A stretch of 15,889 nucleotides of DNA from Rachicladosporium sp. CCFEE 5018 (Eukaryota > Ascomycota > Dothideomycetes > Cladosporiales > Cladosporiaceae). Of the stretch, positions 9,054-15,889 are shown in pieces. Each line of letters begins with the position of its first letter. Within the stretch, counting starts at the first letter, position 1. Where the stretch lies: NCBI GenBank assembly GCA_002077045.2, contig KZ111145.1, positions 794,728 to 810,616 on the forward strand, in the 5' to 3' direction. Below the pieces are notes generated by a model. The model ran no database searches. It saw nothing but the letters and a program-made list of their open reading frames with translations, and was not told where the DNA came from. The position numbers and the translations under genes are program-made.

Positions 9054-10685
9054 TTAAGCCAAGTTTCCTAACGGGTACGCCGCGTTGATATTGCCCCTAT
9101 TCGGTGTGATACTCGGCACAGCGTCATATGTCTTGATATCGACCACCTCCTCTGCCCACTCCGGGATCCGCCTTATACTCCCGAATTGCTCAATCTGCCA
9201 CGCGATCTGCAAAAGCAGCGCCTCTGTCCAAGATCGCCCCAAGATCTCCATGCCGATCGGAATACCCCTCGGGGCTGTCGCACTGGCTGGACTGAAGCCA
9301 ATAGGGACGGTCACGACAGGCGTACCAGTCAGTGCAGCCAAGATGCCATTACGGCCACTCTGCGAAGCAGAGCCAATGGGCACGACGAGGTTCTTCTGTT
9401 CCGGATAGATGATCGCATCAAGATCGTGCGCAGTGAAGGTGCGCTGCAGAGCAAGCGTAAGGTTCTGTATGCCCGCTTGGACAGTGTTGTAGGTGGCGTT
9501 TCCAGTGGAGGAGACAAGAGCCGTGTTCACATACTCGTACTGCGAGGGTATTACAACGAACTTTTTGCTAGCGTACAGCTCATTCAGCGTCTCGGGATGC
9601 TCGCCTCCGAGAGACGCACGCTGCAGGTACGCATTCATCTCCTCTCGATACTCATAGCGTTGCGTGTCGAGCTTGAGAATGGCGGTAGCGTTGTACAGGC
9701 TGTCCGTAATGGGCACAACCGTGGCACCTGCTCGGTGTAGCTTCGCGGTGATGTTGGCCATTGCCTGATTAACTGGACTTGTCTCGTTGCTTGCCGTTCG
9801 GTTGAAGAACCCTTCCAGCAAACCAAAGCGCTTACCCTTCAGTGAACCTGCGGACAGTCCAAGGGCGTAGTCGGTGCCCTCGATACCAGCTGGAACCAGT
9901 GATGTCGCATTGTCGCTTGCATCATAGCCAACGCTTGCCATGACAGTCAGTGCGGTGGCAACGTCTCCAACGCTTCGCGCAATCGGTCCGATGACATCTT
10001 GTGTGTAACTTATGGGAACGATGCCAGCCCTGCTGATCAGTCCGCGGGTAGGTCTGCAGCTGAACAAGCTGTTAGCGCTAGCCGGACTCCTCAGGCTGTT
10101 GACTGTATCCGAGCCAGTGCCGAACACCGCAAAAGATGAAGCGATCGCCGCACCGGTACCACCAGAGCTGCCACCGGGCGTGCGAGTATAGTCATACGGG
10201 TTGATAGTCTGGCCGCCAAGTGATGACACTGACAGCCCTTCAAGAGCAAGCTCGTGCAGATTGGCCTTGCCTAGGATGATCGCACCTGCTTTCTTCAGCG
10301 CAGCGACTGCTGGAGCATCGATGCTTGGCTGGGACTTAGCGAGGTCGAGATTACCACCAGTAGTTGGGATCGAAGCGGTGTCATAGTTGTCCTTAAGCAG
10401 TATAGGAATGCAGGACAGCGGGACGTATGTCGCGTTGTTGGCAGCTAGCTTCTCGTCGAACTCGTCTGCAAGGTCCAACGCGGCAGGATCTAGGGCGATG
10501 ATCGCGTTCGTATGATTGTTAAGTTTCTCGATACGACTCAGGAACGAAGTGACGACGTCTCTGCAGGTGGCAAGCCCAGTGTATATATCGTGGTGCGTCG
10601 AAGCTATGGTTGCTTCACGAGGGTCGAAGATGGCGAGGGATTTGCCAGCGAGCGCTGTCAAGCACAAAACCGGTGAGGTACGCAT
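9054..10685 (-). CDS. Secreted amidase-signature hydrolase
   Basis: Intronless frame from ATG 10683-10685 to the stop at 9054-9056, 543 aa; the frame opens a few codons earlier but has no other ATG there. Amidase-signature enzymes hydrolyse amide or ester bonds with a Lys-Ser-Ser triad. Here K98 (ILLKDN), S173 (PGGSSGG) and S197 (SDTVNSLRSPAS) show the 75- and 24-residue spacings of FAAH (K142/S217/S241). The usual GG before the nucleophile is replaced by VN. The late motif GIPIGMEILGR.W.E..LLQIAWQIEQ is typical of the family. The N-terminus (MRTSPVLCLTALAGKSLA) resembles a short signal peptide, and there are nine N-x-S/T sequons, so an extracellular or secretory-pathway enzyme is likely. The substrate cannot be inferred; nitrogen scavenging from amides is plausible. 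It appears intact. Confidence 0.93.
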   Translation of the reverse strand: MRTSPVLCLTALAGKSLAIFDPREATIASTHHDIYTGLATCRDVVTSFLSRIEKLNNHTNAIIALDPAALDLADEFDEKLAANNATYVPLSCIPILLKDNYDTASIPTTGGNLDLAKSQPSIDAPAVAALKKAGAIILGKANLHELALEGLSVSSLGGQTINPYDYTRTPGGSSGGTGAAIASSFAVFGTGSDTVNSLRSPASANSLFSCRPTRGLISRAGIVPISYTQDVIGPIARSVGDVATALTVMASVGYDASDNATSLVPAGIEGTDYALGLSAGSLKGKRFGLLEGFFNRTASNETSPVNQAMANITAKLHRAGATVVPITDSLYNATAILKLDTQRYEYREEMNAYLQRASLGGEHPETLNELYASKKFVVIPSQYEYVNTALVSSTGNATYNTVQAGIQNLTLALQRTFTAHDLDAIIYPEQKNLVVPIGSASQSGRNGILAALTGTPVVTVPIGFSPASATAPRGIPIGMEILGRSWTEALLLQIAWQIEQFGSIRRIPEWAEEVVDIKTYDAVPSITPNRGNINAAYPLGNLA

Positions 10686-11293
10686 GGCTGCGGTGGTCAA
10701 TAATTCATCCGGCGCTTCGAGGAGCTACAGCTGTGATGTAGGCATCTGCAGCGGGAACTAGAACGTCGTATGGAGACCATGACATACTTCTCACTTGGCC
10801 AAAGATAAGACCTCGTCATTGGTCAGTGCGGGGACACTACGAGCTGACACACAGAATTAGGCGACTGCTCTCTACACGCTATCATGGCGTCGACGCGGAC
10901 CTTGATGGCCGAAGGCGTAGCGTACTTCAGTCCCTGCACATTGAAGACTGTGATATAGCTGCTGCTCTGATGTTCTGTGATTCTGATCGAAGGTGCGATG
11001 CGCACTAGCCGGATGCGGAAGGTCGACGCCTCGAGCTTCTCGTCTTTTCGCCAGATTCTTGGTCCGACTTGATACCACTAGAGCACGCTGCCTATGCTGG
11101 ATTCGTAAGAGTCGATGTCCACGCCTCGACTGATGGGCAAAGTAAGGTGGGGTGCATCACCAGAGCCAAGTGTATCGCACGTTATTGTCGGAAGAGGTCG
11201 ACTCTCTTTCTGCGCGCAGCTAATCAACGTGTCGCGAGACAGCCCTGGTCTAGGTCCGGGCTGGAGATCTTGAAGCTGTGATAGATGATCGCA
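10686..11293. promoter_or_regulatory. Intergenic region: amidase promoter and Pcc1 3' flank
   Basis: About 610 bases without a supported gene. On the amidase promoter side there are two matches to HGATAR, the binding pattern of AreA-type nitrogen regulators: AGATAA at 10803-10808 and TGATAG (minus strand, 10879-10884). About this many are expected by chance, so they are only compatible with nitrogen control. Confidence 0.4.
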
Positions 11294-11735
11294 TCACGCA
11301 CCTCCAGCAGTTACACCAGTTAGCCCTTGCTCGATACCTTGAGCACCTTCGAGGCTCTCCATGCCCTTCTCCTGGATGACATCGACATCGAGCTCCTCCA
11401 TCACCTGCATGACCACGATGAGAGACTCGAAGAAGCCATTCACTGCGACTCGGAGCATCCGGTTTGTCGTTGCTCTGTACTCGGTCTTGAGTACAGTCTG
11501 AATGTTGCCAGTGTCACTCTCGATTGGCGAGGTAGGTCCGTCTGCCAAAGAGAACGATCGTTTAACGAGAGGCGACAGCTCCTCATCGACCGAGAGCGAT
11601 CGCAGTGCGATGTTTGCAAGGCGACTGGTGGGAAATGGAGTATTTATCGTGCTGAAAGTTGTTAATGGTAGGTCTAGCTACCAGCCTAGAGTCTACTCAC
11701 AGCGTACATGGGAATGCAGCGCCAGTCCCAGCCAT
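11294..11735 (-). CDS. pcc1: EKC/KEOPS complex subunit Pcc1, two exons
   Basis: Minus-strand exons 11701-11735 (ATG to ..CPCT-type end, 35 nt) and 11294-11651 join to 393 nt, 130 aa. The 49-nt intron (11652-11700) has donor GTGAGT, branch CATTAAC and acceptor TTTCAG; splicing restores FPCT-L-TINTPFPTSRLA. Pcc1 is the small dimerising subunit of KEOPS, which makes the t6A modification at position 37 of ANN-decoding tRNAs and is linked to telomere maintenance and transcription. Family hallmarks are the TPFPT.RLA..ALR.LSVD.ELSPLV.R.F block and the core YRATTNRMLRVAVNGFFESL followed by VMEELDVDV. Yeast Pcc1 is 88 aa; the extra length here is an inter-block linker and a Gly-rich tail. The start lies 343 bp from that of the divergent small gene. 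The tRNA-Thr of this window is the kind of tRNA KEOPS acts on. Confidence 0.93.
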
Positions 11736-12078
11736 CTCAGAATCCTTTTCGTCTGCCAGCATGGGACACCTGTTCGGAGGAAGGGAAATGGGTCGAGCTG
11801 AACATGTATTCTGTGCGCCAATCGACACGTGAAAGCACAGATCTCGGCGGCGATCCCGAGCCCGTTCCGCCTCCGCATTTACCATCGACCTGCATTGCAT
11901 GAGCACTGTTGACGTAGGTGTTCATGTTGCGGAGGCATTGCCGCCAGAATGACCAAGACGCTCGTGTCTGCGTTGATGTTACAGTAAAACAGGCACTTCT
12001 TCCAGATTATATCTGGACCTCCAACTCTAACGTCTCTTGCTTCACATACCAAGCCATTGACTCTGATTCATCGCGATC
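11736..12078. promoter_or_regulatory. Shared divergent promoter region of Pcc1 and the small mitochondrial-like gene
   Basis: The 343 bases separate two start codons facing away from each other. A CCAAT pentamer at 11818-11822 lies 83 bp upstream of the Pcc1 ATG and about 260 bp from the other. No coding region is supported here. Co-regulation of the pair is possible but not shown. Confidence 0.5.
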
Positions 12079-12515
12079 ATGTCCACTCCGTCCGAGTTCC
12101 TGACCTTCATGCGCCGCGCATCAACGCAGGCATCTCGAGCTCGCCTCACGACGAAACCATCACCCATCACTGGAAGACCGTTCTCCCTCTCCACAGCGCG
12201 GTCAAACACATTCGAGCTTGGGGAGACCGCCACAGGAAAAGTGCCGGACAAGAAACACGCTACGGATAAGAAAGACAAGCTAGATGTGCAGAGCAATAGC
12301 AGTGCAAAGGGGAGGGAGTGAGCTATACCCTCTTACTTGACAGGCAAGCCTACATACTGACTTTGACGATTAGCGCGCACGCAAACAATGACGGTGGTTC
12401 AGCGACAAAAGCCAGTGACGAGCGGAATAGCGCGCAGAAGACCAAGCTGGAGTTCCCGGAGAGTCCGGATCAAATAGGAATGCAAGATGAGAGGGGTGGG
12501 AAGGGTCATTCTTGA
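12079..12515 (+). CDS. Small fungal protein, probably mitochondrial, two exons
   Basis: Exons 12079-12317 and 12374-12515 give 381 nt, 126 aa. The 56-nt intron (12318-12373) has donor GTGAGC, a perfect TACTGAC branch site and acceptor TAG; joining yields GR-D-AHANNDGGSATK. An in-frame TGA at 12064-12066 just upstream fixes the start. The first ~45 residues are rich in Arg, Ser and Thr with almost no acidic residues, like a mitochondrial presequence, followed by hydrophilic disordered sequence with FELGETATGKVPDKK, LDVQS and a C-terminal FPESPDQIGMQDERGGKGH. I recall these ATGKVPDK..ATDK...NVQS and EFPE.PD.IGMQDERG patterns from a conserved, uncharacterised Pezizomycotina family; its function is unknown to me. 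Its stop is 150 bp from the convergent SH3/DUF6594 gene. Confidence 0.82.
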
Positions 12516-12665
12516 GGCGCTGCGCTGTTTTCGGTGCCAATCTTCAGATTGTATCGACAGACAGAATAAAAGAGGCGATCGGGAAAGCATGCCATCGCGC
12601 TGAAATGCGAGGTAGGTAGCACAGCGGACGTCTTGTATTGAATGTACAGAGTTGATTCCAAGCTC

Positions 12666-14504
12666 TCAGACCGGTATTGCATTGACAATGGCTTGATTCG
12701 AAAGACTCGTCCCCACAAACACGACCAGAACGGCCGCGTACGCCGCCGTGGTTCCCAAGATCTCATGGCCGCCCAGCTCCGTGAATCTCGCGACGCCACC
12801 CGCGAACAGCAGCAGTGCCACGCAGGTCGTGACCAAGCTCGCTAGTTTACCCGGAACGTTCGCCATGATCAGCATGGGCACAACGAGCAGCAAACCTCCG
12901 AGCCCAGCCATGGCGAAACGCGTGAGTCGGTTCTTCTCGTATGCGGCGCGGTTGGCTTCGTTGCGACCCATGTCTCGAAGCTGAGGATTGTCGATGTCTT
13001 TAGGCAGTGGCAGTGGGCCGACGGGCAGGACATGATTTGGTATGAGCTTTGTAGTCTCTAGGATGTTCCGCTCGAGTGCACGAGACGATTTCATCAGGAA
13101 TGGATCTTCCTCGTAGCCTCGCTGAGCGCAGGTCCGCATGTAATCGAGGTTGCGAACCGCGTCACCTGTTTGATTCAGTCAGGGACAGCCAATTGGCGTG
13201 GCCTCGTATCACTTACAGTAACGGTTCATGAGATCCGTCAAAGGAGGGAACCCTTGTAGCTCCATGTAAAAAGTCGACGTGCGGAACATGAGGCCAACGT
13301 AGCACGCGATGTCGTACTGGAGCTGATGGAGAGCCATGTGCTGCAACGCCGCTACGTTCAATACCGAGGTCTTGGGCTGAGTGCTATCATGACTCCTAGT
13401 CAAGGTGTAGAACAGATCCGACTTCCCAGCATCGAACAGCTGAGCTCGTAGCTGTCTACACCGCGCCTCGATATCAGCAGGCTCATCGACGATCTTGTCA
13501 CTCGCCGGTAGATCCGATGGCAAAGGTGGTGTGGGCTGCTTATTTTCGCGACGCTGATGCGGACCTGCAGATGCGCTAGGCAGGTATGGCCGCGTGCGCG
13601 GTCCGTAGTTTGGATTGTTCTGTAAGATGCTGTCGATTGTGCTGTACTCGATTGGGATGTTGGCGCTGCTCGGCAAGAGCAAATCGGCTCGCAGGTTCGA
13701 ATCTTGCCTTGCAATGGAACCCTGCAGTATGGGTTCTTGTTTGGCTGCAGGTGATTGAGACGATACTCGCAATTCTGGGATGAAGGCTGCAGCTTCCGCC
13801 TTCGCTCGGACACCGCTTTCTTTGGACAGGTTGAACTTGACATGAAGTAACGTGCAGTCGTGGTCATTACACCCATCCTTTTCAAAGGCGGGGCAGATAC
13901 GGGGAGAGGTAGTGGTCAGGTCATGAGAGAAATCGCAAGCATCGCCTTTCTGGCAATTTCCATGGAGATACGCCATGCACGGTCTCTCGCTAGGCGGTGG
14001 CGTGCGTATGCCGTCAAGCGGCTTGCTGCGCAAAGTCTCCACGAGTCCAGGGATGCTAGAACTACCCGCAGCAGCTGGTGGCTCAACATCTTCCTTGGTG
14101 CTCTTCCAGGGCGCATCGATAGGCGGCAGAGGCTCAACGTAGTTCTCAGGAAAGATGCCAGTCTTTCCATACAGATCGCCAGAGTAGACGCGACCGCGTT
14201 TCCATTGAGCGTAGGGCGCTGAGCCAATCACTTCGAGTACATTACCCTTCTTAAAGCTAAGTTCACCGTCTTGTCTAGCCTTGTAGTCCCATAGAGCGCG
14301 CACGAAGGCACCCAGGACCGCTGGCACGTCTGGACCATCAGAATTTTCATCTTCAATCCGAACTTCTTGTTGTGGTGTGGACCTGCGTCGAATTGTGCCA
14401 GCGTGATCCTGCTCCAGAGCTTGAGTAGCATTCGACAGAGGTCGCGCTTCCGGTGCCTGCAGATTGGCCATGACCGTCGAATATCGATTTTGTGAAGTGG
14501 ACAT
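12666..14504 (-). CDS. SH3 - double CCCH zinc finger - DUF6594 membrane protein, two exons
   Basis: Minus-strand exons 13217-14504 and 12666-13165, 1788 nt, 595 aa. The 51-nt intron (13166-13216) has donor GTAAGT, branch CTGAC and acceptor CAG; joining gives DLMNRY-C-DAVRNLDY. Domains in order: disordered N-terminus; SH3 domain at about 67-125 (ALWDYKARQDGELSFKKGN ... GIFPENYVEPL); two CCCH zinc fingers, C176-x7-C184-x5-C190-x3-H194 and C204-x7-C212-x4-C217-x3-H221; a disordered linker; then from about 340 a C-terminal region like fungal DUF6594, ending in three predicted membrane helices (about 513-531, 536-555, 564-582) including the family block EI..TTAAYAAVLVVFV. CCCH fingers usually bind RNA and SH3 domains bind proline-rich partners, so it may tether RNA or signalling proteins to a membrane; that is inference. 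The intron falls within the C-terminal domain, which supports one gene. Confidence 0.88.
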
Positions 14505-15049
14505 GCGACAAAAGAGTTGCTCTTCCTCACATATACCTCACGTCACGCCTGGTGGTACCACACCGCGCTGGTGTCTGGTCTAGTATGCATGCTCAGCCCA
14601 CGGACGCCACGCTCGCTTGTGCTGCAGCTTGTCTGCCACATCAGCCCGCTGATGAGGCCGCTGACGCCGGTGGCCTGCCATGTTACAAGTCACACGATAA
14701 TCTGGGATCTCGCAATACTGGGCATGCTCGAGATGATGCCAATTGAATCAAGCAAGACACGAGATCCATGGGCATGTGCTGGCAGTGACAGAACGAAGTT
14801 GAAGTCCACCACGAAGTCTTGGCACGTCAGCCTCCCGTTCACTCCTCTTTCTATTTTGGGGATTGTTGTCGTTTATCGCACACATATCGGGTACATGATG
14901 ATTACGGTATCGCGAACGTGCGAAGCTCAAGCTCGCGGACGGTGAAAACGTCGTCGCGGCATATGGAGCATCGACAACGCTGGAAAAGCAAAGTGCCAGC
15001 ACCACAAGCACAAGGCTTGAGCCTGCTTTCTCGCAGTGCCACACGCGTC
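14505..15049. promoter_or_regulatory. Intergenic region: promoter side of the SH3/CCCH/DUF6594 gene
   Basis: About 545 bases between two minus-strand genes. A long plus-strand frame (14517-14945) has no recognisable family text and looks accidental. The region should hold the promoter of the SH3 gene and the 3' end signals of the coiled-coil gene. Confidence 0.5.
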
Positions 15050-15889
15050 TCATATCTCAAAGACCGGTCCACACTCCCTCCCTGCTCCCGCTCCTCCAGT
15101 CCTCAGCTCACTCAAATCCACTCTCCACCCCCTCCAGCCCTCCAAACCCCTCTTCACCTCCTTAACCCTTTCAATCCTCCTCTTCGACTCTTCCTCCTGC
15201 GCCAGCCGAAAAGCCTCCTCATCGAACCCATCCTCACTCAGCAACCCAACAGACATATTCCTCTGCCGATTCTGCTGCGGACTCGCAACGCCTTTCGTCC
15301 GACCAGTGAAAGCCGAGATCCCGCTGCTAATCACGTCCTGGAAGCTGCTCGTCTGCCGTGCGAAGCTACCTCGGCCGTTGTGGTTGTCTGGGCCATTGAG
15401 ATCGACGTCTTCGTACTCGGGCGCGTCGGGGTCGTGCATGCCTGGCTGTAGCTCAGCGCGGCGATCTCGCCAGACGCCGCGTTTGAGGTCGAAGTTCTCG
15501 GCTTCGAGGGTGCGGATGCGGGTTTGCAGTTGGCCTTCCTCTATCTCGTCGTCTTGAAGATCGAAGGACGAGGCATCCCGGACGTGTGATGGGCGGTGTT
15601 GGCGTTGAAGTTGGGAGCGGAGGTCTGTGAGCTCTTTGTCTTTGGTCTGGGAGGCTGTTGTTGCGTCGCGATGGAGCTTTGTCAGGGCTGTGATCTTCTG
15701 CTCTAGGCTCGTGGAGCGTTCGGCTGCCGACGTCACATTGCAAGTCGCTGTTCGCAAGTCGGACTCAAGTAGAGTGATGCGTTTTGACAGTGCCTCCGGG
15801 TCTGCGTTCGCGGCTGCGGTATCGTCTGAAGGGAAGGCTAGTGAGACTTTGAGCGCGTCCAGCTCCTGGCGTGCCGTGGCTGTATCAGA
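15050..15889 (-). CDS. Coiled-coil, golgin-like fungal protein, C-terminal part (5' end outside window)
   Basis: The minus-strand frame is open from the right edge to a stop at 15050-15052, giving 279 residues; the N-terminus lies outside. Roughly the first 115 residues have leucine/charge heptad patterning (ALSKRITLLESDL..., SLEQKITALTKL, LQTRIRTLEAENFDLKRGVWRDRR), suggesting a coiled coil. Then come an acidic PEYEDVDLNGPD segment, a SSFQDVISSGISAFTGR block, and a conserved-looking end: GFDEEAFRLAQEEE, WRGWRVDL and the terminus GPVFEI. I recall ENF.L.RG.W...R and W.GWR.DL near the end of long fungal coiled-coil proteins annotated as golgin-like or M-protein-repeat proteins, so Golgi tethering is a guess. 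The coding strand is strongly purine-biased at 15063-15210. Confidence 0.75.
   Translation of the reverse strand, partial: SDTATARQELDALKVSLAFPSDDTAAANADPEALSKRITLLESDLRTATCNVTSAAERSTSLEQKITALTKLHRDATTASQTKDKELTDLRSQLQRQHRPSHVRDASSFDLQDDEIEEGQLQTRIRTLEAENFDLKRGVWRDRRAELQPGMHDPDAPEYEDVDLNGPDNHNGRGSFARQTSSFQDVISSGISAFTGRTKGVASPQQNRQRNMSVGLLSEDGFDEEAFRLAQEEESKRRIERVKEVKRGLEGWRGWRVDLSELRTGGAGAGRECGPVFEI

Noticed and set aside
13690..13712. B-box-like GGTTCGAATC with a pairable T-stem, as in a tRNA
   Set aside because: It lies inside the SH3/CCCH/DUF6594 coding exon, and no matching acceptor stem, D-arm or anticodon arm is present upstream.
14517..14945. Plus-strand 142-codon frame between two minus-strand genes
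   Set aside because: No recognisable domain or family pattern; it overlaps the expected promoter of the SH3 gene.

Overview
The window is nuclear DNA of a filamentous ascomycete (Pezizomycotina). The evidence is the introns of 49-56 nt with GTNNGT-like donors, CTGAC/YTAAC branch sites and YAG acceptors, a tRNA with a short intron just 3' of the anticodon, and several protein families I know only from fungi (the DUF6594 membrane domain, fungal-type Pcc1, an acidic C-terminal tail ending in DLETIWED). A dothideomycete is plausible but is inference only.

Layout, left to right. (1) The 3' end of a serine-rich/acidic fungal protein (+, runs off the left edge). (2) A 0.9 kb regulatory gap, then a complete four-exon glutamate-cysteine ligase gene (+, 662 aa), the first step of glutathione synthesis; its upstream region holds a CACGTG box and a Yap1-type TTACTAA element. 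(3) A tRNA-Thr(AGT) gene (-) with an 11-nt intron, followed by about 1 kb without a supported gene. (4) Two paralogous genes of an unrecognised ~500-aa family arranged tail to tail (A on +, 4978-6483; B on -, 7048-8566). Both are interrupted: A by one in-frame TAA, B by a 1-nt insertion and a TAG. Outside these lesions the frames are clean, and homology runs from the N-terminal FPGLTDVP block to a shared C-terminal KR.RE.AD.LLE motif. (5) A secreted, heavily N-glycosylatable amidase-signature enzyme (-). (6) The KEOPS/EKC subunit Pcc1 (-, tiny first exon), divergent from (7) a small two-exon, probably mitochondrial protein (+). (8) An SH3 - double CCCH zinc finger - DUF6594 membrane protein (-, two exons), convergent with (7). 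(9) The C-terminal part of a coiled-coil, golgin-like protein (-, runs off the right edge).

The window is mainly core housekeeping genes with an accessory island between about 4 and 9 kb. There is no operon logic. Shared regulation is plausible only for the divergent Pcc1/mitochondrial pair. The points most worth following are the broken paralog pair (an undescribed family, as far as I can tell), the SH3-CCCH-DUF6594 architecture, and the Cbf1/Yap1-like site pair in front of the glutathione gene. All splice junctions were read by eye from frame continuity and splice signals.
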